Assembly (NCBI RefSeq): GCF_003610785.1
Contig: NZ_RAQQ01000003.1
Span: 248,001 to 312,000, forward strand
Length of the DNA: 64,000 nt
Source: Micromonospora globbae
Lineage (GTDB): Bacteria; Actinomycetota; Actinomycetes; Mycobacteriales; Micromonosporaceae
Direction of reading: 5' to 3'
Part shown: piece after piece, positions 9,010 to 19,843 of the stretch
Numbering within the stretch: the stretch's first letter is position 1
How the letters are laid out: each line of letters begins with the position of its first letter
Program-made: the position numbers and the translations under genes
Notes under the pieces: generated by a model
Database searches by the model: none
The model's input: only the letters and a program-made list of their open reading frames with translations
What the model was told of the DNA's origin: nothing

Positions 9010-12000
9010 GTGGCCTTTCCGTACCCGCAGCAGCCGCAGCCGGTCCCGCCGTTCGGCCCCGCAGTGCCCTCGGCCGGGCTCTACGACCCCGCCTTCGAGC
9101 ACGACGCCTGCGGCGTGGCCTTCGTCGCCGACCTGCACGGCCGCCGCTCGCACACGGTCGTCGCGAACGGTCTCGCCGCGTTGTGCCGGCTGGACCACCG
9201 GGGCGCCCGCGGCGCGGAGCCGAACACCGGCGACGGCGCGGGCATCATGATCCAGGTGCCGGACGCGTTCCTGCGCACGGTCGTGGACTTCCCGCTGCCG
9301 CCCGCCGGCGAGTACGCCACCGGCCTCGTCTTCCTCCCCGACGACGACGCGGCCGAGGCCGTGGCCCGCCGGGTCGTCGAGAAGTACGCCCTCGTCGAGG
9401 GCGCCGTGGTGCTGGGCTGGCGGGACGTGCCCGTGGACCCGAGCGGGCTCGGCGAGACGGCCCTCGCCGCGATGCCGCGCGTCCGCCAGCTCTTCCTGGC
9501 CGCCCGCCGGCTGACCGACTCTCCGGCCGGCCCGGCGGGGTCGCCGCTGCGGGGCATCGACCTGGACCGGGTCGCGTTCTGCCTGCGCAAGCAGGCCGAG
9601 CGGGAGAGCGCCGAGCGGGGCGCGCCCGCGTACTTCCCGTCGCTGTCGGCCCGCACGATGGTGTGGAAGGGGATGCTCACCCCCGACCAGCTGCCCGCGT
9701 TCTACCCGGAGCTGACCGACGAGCGGGTAGCCAGCGCCATCGCGCTCGTGCACTCCCGCTTCTCGACCAACACCTTCCCGTCCTGGCCGCTCGCCCACCC
9801 CTACCGGTTCATCGCCCACAACGGCGAGATCAACACCATCCGCGGCAACCGGAACTGGATGCAAGCCCGGGAGGCCCTGCTGCGCAGCCCGAACGTGCCC
9901 GGCAACATCCGGCGGATCTTCCCGATCTGCACGCCGGGCGCCTCGGACTCGGCCAACTTCGACGAGGTCCTGGAACTCCTGCACCTGGCCGGCCGGAGCC
10001 TGCCGCACGCGGTGCTCATGATGATCCCCGAGGCGTGGGAGAACGACCCGGGCATGCGCCCGGACAAGCGGGACTTCTACCGCTTCCACGCGAGCCTCAT
10101 GGAGCCGTGGGACGGGCCGGCCTCCGTCGCCTTCACCGACGGGGAGATCGTCGGCGCCGTGCTGGACCGCAACGGGCTGCGCCCCGGGCGCTGGTGGCGT
10201 ACGGACGACGGGCTGGTGGTGCTCGGCAGCGAGGCGGGCGTGCTCGACCTCGACCCGGCCCGCGTGGTCGCCAAGGGCCGGCTCCAGCCGGGCCGGATGT
10301 TCCTCGTCGACACGACCGCCGGCCGGATCGTGCACGACGACGAGATCAAGGCCGAGCTGGCCGCCGCCGAGCCGTACGGCGAGTGGCTGCACGCCGGCCT
10401 GATCGAGCTCACCGACCTGCCGCCCCGCGAGCACATCGTCTACACCCACGACTCGGTGCGCCGCCGCCAGCAGACCTTCGGCTACACCGAGGAGGAGCTG
10501 AAGATCCTGCTGGCCCCGATGGCGCGCACCGGTGCCGAGCCGATCGGCTCGATGGGCACCGACACGCCGATCGCGCCGCTGTCCACCCGGCCGCGGCTGC
10601 TGTACGACTACTTCCACCAGCTCTTCGCCCAGGTCACCAACCCGCCGCTGGACGCGATCCGCGAGGAGCTGGTGACGAGCCTCAGCTCCACCATCGGGCC
10701 GGAGGGCAACCTGCTCGACCCGGGCCCGGCGAGCTGCCGCCAGATCGTGCTGCCGTACCCGGTGATCGACAACGACGAGCTCGCCAAGATCCTCTCGATC
10801 GACGAGGACGGCGACCTGCCCGGCTTCAAGGCGGTGCGGGTGTCCGGTCTCTACCGGGTGCGCGAGGGCGCCGCCGGGATCAAGGCCCGGCTCACCGAGA
10901 TCTGCCGGCACGTGTCGGAGGCCATCGAGGACGGCGTACGCATCCTCGTGCTCTCCGACCGCGACTCCAACGCCGACCTCGCCCCGATCCCGTCGCTGCT
11001 GCTCACCGCGGCGGTGCACCAGCACCTCGTCCGTGAGCAGACCCGCACCCAGGTGGCGCTCGTCGTCGAGTCGGGCGACTGCCGCGAGGTGCACCACGCG
11101 GCCGTGCTCATCGGCTACGGCGCGGCCGCCGTCAACCCGTACCTGGCCTTCGAGTCGGTGGAGGACATGATCTCCACGGGCGCGCTGACCGGGGTCGAGC
11201 CGGCCACCGCCGTGCGCAACTACGTGAAGGCGCTCGGCAAGGGCGTCCTGAAGATCATGTCCAAGATGGGCATCTCGACCGTCTCGTCGTACTGCGGCGC
11301 GCAGGTCTTCGAGGCCGTCGGCCTGGACGCCCGCCTGGTCGAGCGGTACTTCCGCGGCACACCCAGCCGGATCGGCGGGGTCGGCCTGGCCGGCATCCAC
11401 GCCGAGGTCGCGGCCCGGCACGCCCGGGCGTGGCCCCCGGCCGGCACGCCCGGCACCGACCGGCTGGAGGTCGGCGGCGAGTACCAGTGGCGCCGCGAGG
11501 GCGAGCTGCACCTGTTCAACCCGGAGACGGTCTTCCTGCTCCAGCACGCCACCCGCAGCCGGCAGTACGAGATCTTCAAGCGCTACACCCGCACCGTCGA
11601 CGAGCTGGCCGCGCGGGCGGGCTCGCTGCGCGGGCTGTTCACGCTGCGCACCGGCGTACGCCCGCCGGTGCCGATCGAGGAGGTCGAGCCGGCCACCGAG
11701 ATCGTCAAGAGGTTCGCCACCGGCGCCATGTCGTACGGGTCGATCTCGGCCGAGGCGCACGAGACCCTCGCGATCGCCATGAACCGGCTCGGCGGCAAGT
11801 CCAACACCGGCGAGGGCGGCGAGGACGTCGCGCGGCTGCACGACCCGGCCCGCCGCTCGGCGGTGAAGCAGATCGCCAGCGGGCGGTTCGGCGTCACCAC
11901 CGAGTACCTGGTCAACGCCGACGACCTCCAGATCAAGATGGCCCAGGGCGCGAAGCCCGGCGAGGGCGGCCAGCTGCCGGGCAACAAGGTGTGGCCGTGG

Positions 12001-13722
12001 ATCGCCCGGACCCGGCACGCGACCCCGGGCGTGGGCCTGATCTCGCCGCCGCCGCACCACGACATCTACTCGATCGAGGACCTCGCCCAGCTCGTGCACG
12101 ACCTGAAGTGCGTCAACCCGGCCGCGCGGGTGCACGTCAAGCTCGTCAGCGAGGTCGGTGTCGGCACCGTGGCGGCGGGCGTGGCGAAGCTCAAGGCGGA
12201 CGTCATCCTGATCTCCGGCCACGACGGCGGCACCGGCGCCTCCCCGCTGAACTCGCTCAAGCACGCCGGTACGCCCTGGGAGCTGGGGCTCGCGGAGGCC
12301 CAGCAGACGCTGCTGCTGAACAACCTCCGCGACCGGGTCACCGTGCAGGTCGACGGCCAGCTCAAGACCGGGCGGGACGTGCTCGTCGCGGCGCTGCTCG
12401 GCGCCGAGGAGTTCGGCTTCGCCACGGCGCCGCTCATCGTCGCCGGCTGCGTGATGATGCGCGTCTGTCACCTGGACACCTGTCCCGTCGGCATCGCCAC
12501 CCAGAACCCGGTGCTGCGGGAGCGGTTCACCGGCACCCCGGAGTTCGTGGAGAACTTCTTCCTCTTCCTCGCCGAGGAGGTCCGCGGCTATCTCGCCCAG
12601 CTGGGCTTCCGGTCGATCGAGGAGGCGATCGGGCACGCCGAGCTGCTCGACGTCGCCCCCGCGGTGACGCACTGGAAGGCGCAGGGTCTCGACCTCACGC
12701 CCGTGCTGCACCTGCCCGAGCTGGCGCCGGACGCCGCGCGCCGCGGCGTACGGGCCCAGGACCACGGCCTGGAACGGGCGCTGGACAACGAGCTGATCGC
12801 GCGCGCCGAGCCGGCGCTGCGGGGCGGGACACCGGTCCGGATCGAACTCGCCGTCCGCAACGACCACCGCAGCGTCGGTGCGATGCTGGGCGGCGAGGTG
12901 GTGCGCCGCCACGGCGGCGACGGCCTGCCCCCCGACACGGTGGAGGTCGTGCTGCACGGCACGGCCGGGCAGTCGTTCGGCGCGTTCCTGCCGCGCGGGG
13001 TGACCCTGCGCCTGCACGGCGACGCCAACGACTACGTCGGCAAGGGGCTCTCCGGCGGGCGGATCATCGTCCGGCCCGACCCGGCCGCGCCGTTCGTGGA
13101 CCCGGACGCCGTGCCCGGGCAGCGGGCCGAGGACCAGATCATCGCCGGCAACACCATCCTGTACGGCGCCACCGCCGGCGAGCTGTTCCTGCGCGGCCGG
13201 GTGGGCGAGCGGTTCGCGGTGCGCAACTCCGGCGCCGTGGCCGTCGTCGAGGGCGTCGGCGACCACGGCTGCGAGTACATGACCGGAGGGACGGTCGTCG
13301 TGCTCGGGCCGACCGGGCGCAACTTCGCCGCCGGGATGTCCGGTGGCACGGCGTTCGTCCACCGGCTCGACCGGGCCCGCGTCAACACCGAACTGGTCGA
13401 CCTCGCGCCGCTGCGCGAGGAGGAGCAGGCCGTGCTGCACGAGCTGGTGCAGCGGCACTTCGCCGAGACCGACTCGGCGGTCGCCGCCCAGCTGCTCAAG
13501 CGCTGGCCGGAGGCGGTCGAGGAGTTCACCGCCGTGGTGCCCCGGGACTACCGCCGGGTGCTGGAGATCATGCGCGCCGCCGAAGCCGCCGGCCGCGACG
13601 TCGACGAGGCCGTGATGGCGGCGCTGGCGGCACCGCCGGCGTCGGCCCCGGCGTCGCCCGACCCGTCCGTGCCGGTGCCGCCCGCCCCGCGGGCGGCCAG
13701 CCAGGAGGTGGCCCGTGCCTGA
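9010..13722 (+). CDS. gltB: glutamate synthase large subunit
   Basis: NADPH-dependent GOGAT alpha chain (about 1570 residues), which forms two glutamates from glutamine and 2-oxoglutarate with GltD. The N-terminal glutamine amidotransferase nucleophile is Cys34 in HDACGVAF, so a 33-residue propeptide would have to be removed. The FMN/synthase domain is marked by [15 protein letters not shown] and [11 protein letters not shown]. The 3Fe-4S ligands are Cys1147, Cys1153 and Cys1158 ([15 protein letters not shown]). The C-terminal beta-helix has G-x-x-G-x-x-x-G repeats ([34 protein letters not shown]). AGGAGG at 9000-9005 fixes the GTG at 9010, not GTG 8992. gltB overlaps gltD by 8 bp. Confidence 0.97.
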   Translation: MAFPYPQQPQPVPPFGPAVPSAGLYDPAFEHDACGVAFVADLHGRRSHTVVANGLAALCRLDHRGARGAEPNTGDGAGIMIQVPDAFLRTVVDFPLPPAGEYATGLVFLPDDDAAEAVARRVVEKYALVEGAVVLGWRDVPVDPSGLGETALAAMPRVRQLFLAARRLTDSPAGPAGSPLRGIDLDRVAFCLRKQAERESAERGAPAYFPSLSARTMVWKGMLTPDQLPAFYPELTDERVASAIALVHSRFSTNTFPSWPLAHPYRFIAHNGEINTIRGNRNWMQAREALLRSPNVPGNIRRIFPICTPGASDSANFDEVLELLHLAGRSLPHAVLMMIPEAWENDPGMRPDKRDFYRFHASLMEPWDGPASVAFTDGEIVGAVLDRNGLRPGRWWRTDDGLVVLGSEAGVLDLDPARVVAKGRLQPGRMFLVDTTAGRIVHDDEIKAELAAAEPYGEWLHAGLIELTDLPPREHIVYTHDSVRRRQQTFGYTEEELKILLAPMARTGAEPIGSMGTDTPIAPLSTRPRLLYDYFHQLFAQVTNPPLDAIREELVTSLSSTIGPEGNLLDPGPASCRQIVLPYPVIDNDELAKILSIDEDGDLPGFKAVRVSGLYRVREGAAGIKARLTEICRHVSEAIEDGVRILVLSDRDSNADLAPIPSLLLTAAVHQHLVREQTRTQVALVVESGDCREVHHAAVLIGYGAAAVNPYLAFESVEDMISTGALTGVEPATAVRNYVKALGKGVLKIMSKMGISTVSSYCGAQVFEAVGLDARLVERYFRGTPSRIGGVGLAGIHAEVAARHARAWPPAGTPGTDRLEVGGEYQWRREGELHLFNPETVFLLQHATRSRQYEIFKRYTRTVDELAARAGSLRGLFTLRTGVRPPVPIEEVEPATEIVKRFATGAMSYGSISAEAHETLAIAMNRLGGKSNTGEGGEDVARLHDPARRSAVKQIASGRFGVTTEYLVNADDLQIKMAQGAKPGEGGQLPGNKVWPWIARTRHATPGVGLISPPPHHDIYSIEDLAQLVHDLKCVNPAARVHVKLVSEVGVGTVAAGVAKLKADVILISGHDGGTGASPLNSLKHAGTPWELGLAEAQQTLLLNNLRDRVTVQVDGQLKTGRDVLVAALLGAEEFGFATAPLIVAGCVMMRVCHLDTCPVGIATQNPVLRERFTGTPEFVENFFLFLAEEVRGYLAQLGFRSIEEAIGHAELLDVAPAVTHWKAQGLDLTPVLHLPELAPDAARRGVRAQDHGLERALDNELIARAEPALRGGTPVRIELAVRNDHRSVGAMLGGEVVRRHGGDGLPPDTVEVVLHGTAGQSFGAFLPRGVTLRLHGDANDYVGKGLSGGRIIVRPDPAAPFVDPDAVPGQRAEDQIIAGNTILYGATAGELFLRGRVGERFAVRNSGAVAVVEGVGDHGCEYMTGGTVVVLGPTGRNFAAGMSGGTAFVHRLDRARVNTELVDLAPLREEEQAVLHELVQRHFAETDSAVAAQLLKRWPEAVEEFTAVVPRDYRRVLEIMRAAEAAGRDVDEAVMAALAAPPASAPASPDPSVPVPPAPRAASQEVARA

Positions 13723-15223
13723 CCCGAACGGTTTCCTGCGTCACCCGCGGCGGCTGCCGGCCCGGCGGCCGGTGCCGGTGCGGATCACCGACTGGCGGGA
13801 GGTCTACCCGCCGGCCGGCGAGGAGCTGATCCGCGAGCAGGCCACCCGGTGCATGGACTGCGGCATCCCGTTCTGCCACGACGGTTGCCCGCTCGGCAAC
13901 CGGATCCCGGACTGGAACGACCTGGTCCGCACCGGCAACTGGGACGCCGCCGTGGCGTCGCTGCACGCCACCAACAACTTCCCGGAGTTCACCGGCCGGC
14001 TCTGCCCGGCGCCGTGCGAGGCCGCGTGCGTGCTCGGCATCGGCGGGGGCGACCCGGTCACGATCAAGCAGGTCGAGGTGGAGATCGCCGACGCGGCCGT
14101 GGCCCGGGGCGGACTCCGGCCCCGCGCGGTGCCGCCACCGACCGGCCGGTCGGTGGCCGTCGTGGGCTCCGGGCCCGCGGGCCTGGCCGCCGCGCAGCAG
14201 CTCGCCCGCGCGGGGCACGCCGTCACCGTCTACGAGCGGGACGACGCGCCGGGCGGCCTGCTCCGCTACGGCATCCCCGACTTCAAGCTGGAGAAGCACC
14301 ACATCGACCGCCGGCTGGCCCAGCTCGCCGCCGAGGGCGTCGAGTTCCGCACCGGGGTGAACGTCGGCGTCGACGTCACCGCCGAGCAGCTGCGCGCCCG
14401 GCACGACGCGGTGCTGCTGGCCTGCGGGGCCCTGGCCGGCCGGGACACCCCACAGACCCCGGGACGGCGGCTGCGCGGGGTGCACCAGGCCATGGAGCAC
14501 CTGGTGGCCGCGAACCGGGCCGTCGCGGCGGCCGGAGGCGGCCGTCCGGCGCCGGCCGTGCTCCCCGACGGGACGCCGATCGACGCGGCCGGCAGGCACG
14601 TCGTGATCATCGGTGGCGGTGACACCGCCGCGGACTGCCTCGGGGTGGCCCACCGGCAGGGCGCCGCCGGCGTACACCAGCTGGACCTCTACCCGCAGCC
14701 GCCGCTGGCCCGGGACGAGGCCCGCGACCCGTGGCCGACGTGGCCGTGGATCCTGCGCAGCTACCCGGCGCACGAGGAGGGCGGCGAGCGGGTCTTCGCG
14801 GTCGCCGTGCAGGAGTTCGTCGACGACGGCGCCGGCAACGTGCGGGCCGTCCGCATCGCCGAGGTGACCGTGGAGAAGCGGGACGGGCGGCGGATCGTCA
14901 CGGCGCTGCCCGGCACCGAGCGGGAGCTGCCGGCGGACCTGGTGCTGCTCGCCATCGGCTTCGAGGGCACCGAGGAGCAGCCGCTGCTGGACCAGCTCGG
15001 GGTGCGGCGCAACGCCCGCGGCGCGGTGGACGCCCGGCCGGACTGGCAGACCGAGACCGACGGGGTGTTCGTGGCCGGCGACATGCACCGGGGCGCCTCC
15101 CTGATCGTGTGGGCGATCGCCGAGGGCCGGGCGGCGGCCGCCGCCATCCACGCGTACCTCGGGGGCGGCGGGACGCTGCCCGCGCCGGTCGACCCGGGCG
15201 CCCAGCCGCTCGCGGCGCGCTGA
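13715..15223 (+). CDS. gltD: glutamate synthase small subunit
   Basis: The beta chain of GOGAT (502 residues), which passes electrons from NADPH through FAD and 4Fe-4S clusters to GltB. Cys-rich N-terminus ([22 protein letters not shown], then [12 protein letters not shown]), FAD fingerprint [37 protein letters not shown] fingerprint [13 protein letters not shown] and the C-terminal [25 protein letters not shown] 13715 lies inside the end of gltB, with AGGAGG at 13703-13708, so the two are translationally coupled. A strong hairpin terminator follows. Confidence 0.97.
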   Translation: MPDPNGFLRHPRRLPARRPVPVRITDWREVYPPAGEELIREQATRCMDCGIPFCHDGCPLGNRIPDWNDLVRTGNWDAAVASLHATNNFPEFTGRLCPAPCEAACVLGIGGGDPVTIKQVEVEIADAAVARGGLRPRAVPPPTGRSVAVVGSGPAGLAAAQQLARAGHAVTVYERDDAPGGLLRYGIPDFKLEKHHIDRRLAQLAAEGVEFRTGVNVGVDVTAEQLRARHDAVLLACGALAGRDTPQTPGRRLRGVHQAMEHLVAANRAVAAAGGGRPAPAVLPDGTPIDAAGRHVVIIGGGDTAADCLGVAHRQGAAGVHQLDLYPQPPLARDEARDPWPTWPWILRSYPAHEEGGERVFAVAVQEFVDDGAGNVRAVRIAEVTVEKRDGRRIVTALPGTERELPADLVLLAIGFEGTEEQPLLDQLGVRRNARGAVDARPDWQTETDGVFVAGDMHRGASLIVWAIAEGRAAAAAIHAYLGGGGTLPAPVDPGAQPLAAR

Positions 15224-15242
15224 CCCACGGACGGCCGCACCC

Positions 15243-15270
15243 GGCCACCCGCGTCCGGGCGCGGGTGGCC
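15243..15270 (+). terminator. hairpin terminator after gltBD
   Basis: An 11-bp perfect stem (GGCCACCCGCG/CGCGGGTGGCC) with a 6-base loop starts 19 bp after the gltD stop. It has no U-tract, as is usual in high-GC actinobacteria. Confidence 0.7.
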
Positions 15271-15366
15271 GCTCGCGGCGCGCCGACCCGCGGCCACCGC
15301 CGCCCCGGCCTGGCACGAGGCCGGGACGGCGTGAACCCGCTCACGAAGACCGGCAAATCGGGCTAA

Positions 15367-15388
15367 CCGTCGCCACACTTGGCGACGG
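15367..15388. promoter_or_regulatory. 8-bp hairpin upstream of MFS gene
   Basis: Perfect inverted repeat CCGTCGCC-ACACTT-GGCGACGG, 58 bp before the start of the MFS gene at 15446. It could be a regulator-binding dyad or part of the 5' leader. No adjacent regulator gene is obvious. Confidence 0.4.
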
Positions 15389-15445
15389 CCGAACCGCCGT
15401 GCGATCCGGCCCTGTCGTCATGACCGTCGGGTCGGGGAGGTTGTC

Positions 15446-16924
15446 GTGGCCTTCGGTGCCACGTTCGCCGCGTTGCGCCACCGGAACTACCGGATCTGGG
15501 CGATCGCCGGCTTCGTGTCCGTGATCGGCACGTGGATGCAGGTCCTCGGCGTCAACTGGTACGTCCTGGCGCGGACCGGCTCGGCGACGTCGATGGGGTT
15601 CGCCGTGCTCCTCCAGGCCCTCCCCACGCTGCTGCTCAGCGTCTGGGGCGGCGCGCTGGCCGACCGGCTGCCCGGCCGCCCGCTGCTGATCGCCGCGCAG
15701 GCGGCGCACGCGGCGTTGGCGGCCGGCCTCGCGCTGGTGGCCCTCACCGGTGCCGGTGGCCTGCCGGCCGTCTACGCGATCTCCCTGGTCGCCGGCGCGG
15801 TCTCGGCGATCGAGGGGCCGGTGATGGGGCGCTGGGCCTCCACGCTGGTGGACCGGGAGAGCCTCGGCAACGCGCTGGCGCTCGGCTCGCTCACCAACTC
15901 CGCCGGCCGGATCCTCGGCATGAGCGTGGGTGCCGTCGTGGTCGCCGCCGTCGGCCCGGCGCTGCTGTTCGCCAGCAACGCCGTGAGCTTCGTCGCGGTG
16001 GTGGCCGCGCTGCTGCTCGTCCGCGAGCGCGAGCGGTACGCCGGCGAGCCGGCGGCGGGCGCGGGACGCTCCGACGGCGGTGTCCGGGCCGGCTTCCGCT
16101 ACCTGCTGCGCCAGCCGGTCGTGCTCGTGGCGCTGGCGCTGTCGTTCGTCCTCGGCAGCCTCGGCCGCAACTACCAGGTCACCATGGCGGCGATGAGCGA
16201 CGGACCGCTCGGCGGGGGCGCCGGCGGCTACGGCTTCCTGTCCACCGTCTTCGCCGTCGGCACCGTGCTCGGCGCGCTCGTGGCGGCCCGCCGGCGCGAC
16301 CTGGGCTACGGCGTCCTGGTCGGGGCCGGGCTGCTGGCCAGCGCGTTGCAGATCGTGGCCGGCCTGGCGCCGGGCACCCTGAGCTTCGCCGCGGTGATCC
16401 TGCCGATCGCCGCCGCCGCGGTGGTCGTCGACACGACCGTCGGTACGCGCGCCCAGCTCGACACCGACTACCTCATGCGGGGCCGGGTGCTGGCCGCGCT
16501 GGCGGTCACCGGGTCGATCTCGGCGGCGGTCGGCGCCCCCCTGCTCGGCTGGCTCTCCGAGCACGCCGGCCCCCGGCAGACCCTCGTGCTGGCCGGCGCG
16601 ACGGCGGCCGTCGCCACCGTCGTGGCGGCCGTCGCCCTGGACGGCCTCCGGGGTCGCGTGCTGCGCCACCGGCTGGCCGGCGCGCTGGCGGTCCCGGTGG
16701 TGCGGCGTCCGGTGCGCCGGGCGGCGTCGACCGCGGTCCGGGCCGTGCGTCCCGCGGCCCGCCCCGCGCGGCCGGTCGCCCCGGCGCGGCCGGCCCGTCC
16801 GGTCGCTCCGGCACCCCGCGCCGCCGACGCGCCGGTGGCGACCGGCGCCGTGCCGGTGGCCGCCGTGCGCGACGGCGGCCGGCGGTCCGCCCGGACCGCC
16901 GGCTCCGTCGGCGTCAGCCGGTGA
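15446..16924 (+). CDS. MFS transporter (transmembrane secretion effector type)
   Basis: A 492-residue major facilitator of the macrolide-exporter-like group (MFS_3). N-terminal FRHRNYR-like motif as ALRHRNYRIWAIAGFVSVIGTW, loop motif GGALADRLPGRPLL between helices 2 and 3, and about 12 hydrophobic helices to about residue 400. The last about 90 residues are an Arg/Pro/Ala low-complexity cytoplasmic tail with repeated RPVAPA units. Likely a drug or metabolite exporter; substrate unknown. GTG 15446 has GGGGAGG at the right distance. It converges on the SGNH esterase gene with an 11-bp overlap. Confidence 0.88.
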   Translation: MAFGATFAALRHRNYRIWAIAGFVSVIGTWMQVLGVNWYVLARTGSATSMGFAVLLQALPTLLLSVWGGALADRLPGRPLLIAAQAAHAALAAGLALVALTGAGGLPAVYAISLVAGAVSAIEGPVMGRWASTLVDRESLGNALALGSLTNSAGRILGMSVGAVVVAAVGPALLFASNAVSFVAVVAALLLVRERERYAGEPAAGAGRSDGGVRAGFRYLLRQPVVLVALALSFVLGSLGRNYQVTMAAMSDGPLGGGAGGYGFLSTVFAVGTVLGALVAARRRDLGYGVLVGAGLLASALQIVAGLAPGTLSFAAVILPIAAAAVVVDTTVGTRAQLDTDYLMRGRVLAALAVTGSISAAVGAPLLGWLSEHAGPRQTLVLAGATAAVATVVAAVALDGLRGRVLRHRLAGALAVPVVRRPVRRAASTAVRAVRPAARPARPVAPARPARPVAPAPRAADAPVATGAVPVAAVRDGGRRSARTAGSVGVSR

Positions 16925-17714
16925 CGGCCGTCAACGCGGGCAGGTAGCCGTAGCGGTAGCCGTCGGCGTCCGGGTGGTACGCCTCGACGATGCCGCTGAT
17001 GTCGTTGATCCACGGGTCGCTGCCGCAGACGCCGTGCCCGGCGAAGTACGGCCGGGTGTCGACGAACGTGGCGCCGGCCGCGGCGGCCCGCCCGGCGATG
17101 ACCGTGGCGAGCAGGTCGGCGGCGTCGTTGAGGATCGTCCGCTTGTAGACGCTCATCGCGAGCCATCCGCAGGAGTTCAGCTCGAACAGGCGCGGGTAGC
17201 CGAGCACGATGAGACGGGCGTTGGGGGCCCGGTTCCGGATGGCCGCGTACGTGGCGTCCAACCGGCCGGGCAGCGTGCTGGTCGCGAACGCCCGTGACTC
17301 GTTGACGGCCTCGGTGCAGGTCGAGGTGCTCCCGAACCGGCAGCTGGTGATCACGTCGGCGAAACCGGCGTCGTTGCCGCCGATCGTGATCGTGACCATG
17401 GTGATGCTGGCGCTGAGCGCGTTGACCTGGCTGTTGATGACGTCGGCGGTGACCGCGCCGCCGCAGGCGGGGAACGCGAAGCTGGTCACGCCGTGCGCGG
17501 CGGCCCACAGCGGGGCGTACGACTTCTGGCTGCGCAGGCAGGTGGACCAGTCGTACGGGCCGGCGCCCACGCCGGAGGAGTAGGAGTCGCCGAGGGCGAC
17601 GTAGTTGACAGTGGCGGCCTGGGCGGCGCCGGGAACGGCGAGCGCCGCCCCGATCGTGGTGGCGAGCAGGGCGGCCAGCGCCGTGAGGGCGCGGGCCAGC
17701 GGGCGGTGGGGCAT
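16914..17714 (-). CDS. secreted SGNH-family lipase/esterase
   Basis: A 266-residue secreted serine hydrolase. It has a signal peptide of about 33 residues ending VPGAAQA|A, then block I GDSYSSG (nucleophile Ser), block III GGND, and block V DADGYRY preceded by AYHP (catalytic His). Six Cys residues (for example STCLRSQ, FPACGG, SCRFG...TCTE, NSCGW, GVCGS) could form three disulfides, as in the Streptomyces scabies-type esterases. ATG 17714 has GGAGG upstream. A TTACC-N4-GGTAA dyad lies about 63 bp upstream. Confidence 0.92.
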   Translation of the reverse strand: MPHRPLARALTALAALLATTIGAALAVPGAAQAATVNYVALGDSYSSGVGAGPYDWSTCLRSQKSYAPLWAAAHGVTSFAFPACGGAVTADVINSQVNALSASITMVTITIGGNDAGFADVITSCRFGSTSTCTEAVNESRAFATSTLPGRLDATYAAIRNRAPNARLIVLGYPRLFELNSCGWLAMSVYKRTILNDAADLLATVIAGRAAAAGATFVDTRPYFAGHGVCGSDPWINDISGIVEAYHPDADGYRYGYLPALTAVTG

Positions 17715-17776
17715 GACGGACCTCCACAGGGCAGGGGTGGTGGGATCCGTGACCGCGCGCGAGGCCAGGCTGGTTT

Positions 17777-17792
17777 GTTACCAGGCGGTAAT
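17777..17792. promoter_or_regulatory. TTACC-N4-GGTAA dyad upstream of SGNH esterase
   Basis: TTACC AGGC GGTAA (17778-17791, plus strand) lies in an AT-richer island (17770-17820) between the SGNH start and the end of the next minus-strand gene. Its position suits an operator or promoter element of the secreted esterase. A nearly identical dyad precedes the secreted lipase at 20896. Confidence 0.45.
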
Positions 17793-17940
17793 GCTATCGA
17801 AATATGTACATCAATGGAACCGATGGAGGTTGTGCCGCGTCGGCGGGGCGGAGTGCCGCGGGGCGTCGTCCCGGGAGGCCCGCCCGGCCGGCGCGGACGG
17901 CACTGCCGTCCGGCCCCGCCCGGCCGGTGGAGACGGCATG

Positions 17941-17989
17941 CCGGCCGCCCCCGCCCGCCGCGATCGTCGCGGCGGCGGGCGGGGGCCGG
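17941..17989 (-). terminator. hairpin terminator downstream of DHA2 exporter
   Basis: A long, nearly perfect GC stem (left arm beginning CCGGCCGCCCCCGCCCGCCG, with its complement closing in GGGCGGGGGCCGG) around a TCG loop, 70-118 bp beyond the stop of the minus-strand exporter. The rest of the 344-bp interval 17715-18058 holds the AT-rich esterase promoter region and no gene that I can support. Confidence 0.65.
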
Positions 17990-18058
17990 TCCGGGGGTCC
18001 GGGTCGGCCGCGCGACCGCGGGGTGGGGAACGCTCCCCGCCCCGCGGCCGCGCCGGCC

Positions 18059-19513
18059 TCAGCGGGCCGCGGGCGCCAGCTCGGTGGCGAGCTCCGCCCC
18101 GGTCGCCCGCGCACGCCCGCGACGGCCCGCCGCCCGGCGCCCGGAGGGCACGAGCAGGGCGGCCAGCGCGGCGGCCACGGCGATGCCGGTCAGCAGCAGG
18201 AAGCCGGTCGTGAAGCCGGCCTCGCGGGGAATGCCGCCGGCCTGCGGGTGGGCGGTGACGACGCTGCTGACCACCGCGGCGCCGATCGCGCCGCCGATCG
18301 TGCGGATGTTGGCGTTCATGCCGGTCGCCACGCCGGTCTGGCCCGGCGGCACGGTGGCCACGATGAGGTTGGCCATCGAGGCGAACGCGAGCCCGATGCC
18401 GACGCCCACGAGGGCGCCGGCCACGCCTACCTGCCAGCGCGTGTCGTGCGCGACGGTGAGCATGGCCGCGGCGAGGACGTTGAACGCCGCCCCGGTGGCG
18501 AGCTGCGCCTTGGCGCTGAACCGGGCCTCCAGCCGGCCGGCCGCGAGGCCGGCCACGAACATGCCGACGAGCATCGGGAGCATGAGCAGCCCGGCCTGGG
18601 TGACGCTCGCCCCGAAGCCGTAGCCGGCGCTGGTCGGGGTCTGTACGAACTGCGGCAGGAAGGCGTAGATCGCGAACATCGAACCGCCGTAGAGCAGGGC
18701 GACCAGGTTGGTCGTCCAGACCCCGGGCAGGCGCATCATCCGCATGTCGATCAGCGGGTTCGCGGAGCGCACCTCGGCCACCAGCCAGGCGACGAGCAGC
18801 ACGACGGCGAGCCCCAGCAGGCCGAGGACCCGGCCGGACGTCCAGCCCCAGGTCGCGCCCTTGCTGATGGGCAGCAGCAGCGCCACGAGCCAGCCGGAGA
18901 GCAGCACGGTGGCGGCCCAGTTGATCCGTCCGGGCGTACGGACCGGCGACTCGGGCACGAACCGGTGCGCGGCGAGCGCGGTGAGGCCGACGACGGCCAT
19001 CGGGATCCAGAACAGCCAGCGGTAGCCGAGGGCGGCCACGATCGGACCGGCCAGGACGACGCCGAGGCCGCCGCCGGCCGCGATGATCGCCGAGATGGTG
19101 GCGACGGCCGAGCTGACCCGCGCGGCGGGGAACTCGTCGCGGATGATCCCGAACGACAGCGGGAAGACGGCGCCGCCGATCCCCTGGACGACCCGGGCGA
19201 GGATGAGTACGCCGATGCTCGGTGCGACGGCCGCCAGCAGGCAGCCCAGCGCCAGCGCGACGAGGGAGACCACCAGCATCCGCTCCTTGCCGACCATGTC
19301 GCCGACCCGGCCGAGGATCGGCGTGAAGATCGACGCGGAGAGCAGGTAGGCGGTCAGGACCCAGGTCACGGTGTTCTGCGAGGTGTGCAGGTCGTGCTGG
19401 ATGGTGGGCAGGACCGGGGTGATCAGCGACTGGAGCATCGCGAAGAAGCCGGCGCCCGCCGCGAGGACGAGGAAGGTGAGCCGACGCGAGCCGCGTCGGA
19501 TGGGCTGGGTCAT
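18059..19513 (-). CDS. DHA2-family (EmrB/QacA-like) drug exporter
   Basis: A 484-residue MFS protein with about 14 hydrophobic helices. Motif A is GRVGDMVGKERMLV, motif C (antiporter) is GGGLGVVLAGPIV in helix 5, and the D1-like motif LTAYLLSASIFTPI is present. The family expels drugs or cationic compounds by proton antiport. It is divergent from a TetR regulator, with operator-like dyads in between, so it is very probably repressed by that regulator and induced by its substrate. ATG 19513 follows GGGAG. The tail is Arg/Ala-rich. Confidence 0.9.
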   Translation of the reverse strand: MTQPIRRGSRRLTFLVLAAGAGFFAMLQSLITPVLPTIQHDLHTSQNTVTWVLTAYLLSASIFTPILGRVGDMVGKERMLVVSLVALALGCLLAAVAPSIGVLILARVVQGIGGAVFPLSFGIIRDEFPAARVSSAVATISAIIAAGGGLGVVLAGPIVAALGYRWLFWIPMAVVGLTALAAHRFVPESPVRTPGRINWAATVLLSGWLVALLLPISKGATWGWTSGRVLGLLGLAVVLLVAWLVAEVRSANPLIDMRMMRLPGVWTTNLVALLYGGSMFAIYAFLPQFVQTPTSAGYGFGASVTQAGLLMLPMLVGMFVAGLAAGRLEARFSAKAQLATGAAFNVLAAAMLTVAHDTRWQVGVAGALVGVGIGLAFASMANLIVATVPPGQTGVATGMNANIRTIGGAIGAAVVSSVVTAHPQAGGIPREAGFTTGFLLLTGIAVAAALAALLVPSGRRAAGRRGRARATGAELATELAPAAR

Positions 19514-19563
19514 CGGAAGGGAACTCCCATTGACGTGTGGAGCGGATGTCTGGGTGGGCGACG

Positions 19564-19686
19564 TCAGTCGCCGGGAGGTGCGGGGACCGCGGCGGCCGCT
19601 CGCGGGGACCGGGCGGCGACCCGCGCGGGCGGGGCGGCGGTCCCGCGGCGGTGGGAGCCGCCGGTGTCGAGCCGGACTGCGGGCAT
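19564..19686 (-). CDS. possible 40-residue leader ORF
   Basis: A short frame upstream of the exporter on the same strand: ATG 19686 with AGGAG about 6 bases upstream, beginning MPAVRLDTGGSHRRG and then Ala/Arg/Pro-rich to a TGA. Its placement between the operator array and the exporter start suggests a translated leader. It has no Cys or RRH motif as in the common actinobacterial leader peptides. It may be chance in GC-rich DNA; the ribosome site is the only real support. Confidence 0.3.
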   Translation of the reverse strand: MPAVRLDTGGSHRRGTAAPPARVAARSPRAAAAVPAPPGD

Positions 19687-19760
19687 GACGGGGCTCCTGG
19701 TCCGAAGGTCTGGTGTTTCCGGTCGCGGTGGGACCGGTCGGAAGGTCCGGAGTACGCTAT

Positions 19761-19826
19761 CCGGAGGCGCGGCTCCGGTCAGTTCCGGAGGGGTGCCTCC
19801 ACTAAGCTAGCGGAGGGCTGCCTCCG
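19761..19826. promoter_or_regulatory. three phased operator-like dyads, exporter/TetR divergon
   Basis: Three copies of CGGAGG-N4-CCTCCG: 19762-19777 (one mismatch), 19786-19801 (one mismatch) and 19811-19826 (perfect, spacer GCTG). Centres are 24 and 25 bp apart, so they sit on roughly the same face of the helix about every 2.3 turns. They lie just before the TetR gene, with ACGCTAT and CTAAGCTAG between them as -10-like stretches. This is what a TetR autoregulated divergon looks like. The remaining part of the interval (19514-19760) holds only the short candidate leader ORF. Confidence 0.65.
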
Positions 19827-19843
19827 GTTGCAAGCGAGGAGAG

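Noticed and set aside
8932..13458. Very long minus-strand open frame (about 1508 codons)
   Set aside because: It is the antisense shadow of gltB, which has all catalytic motifs; long open shadows are expected at this GC content.
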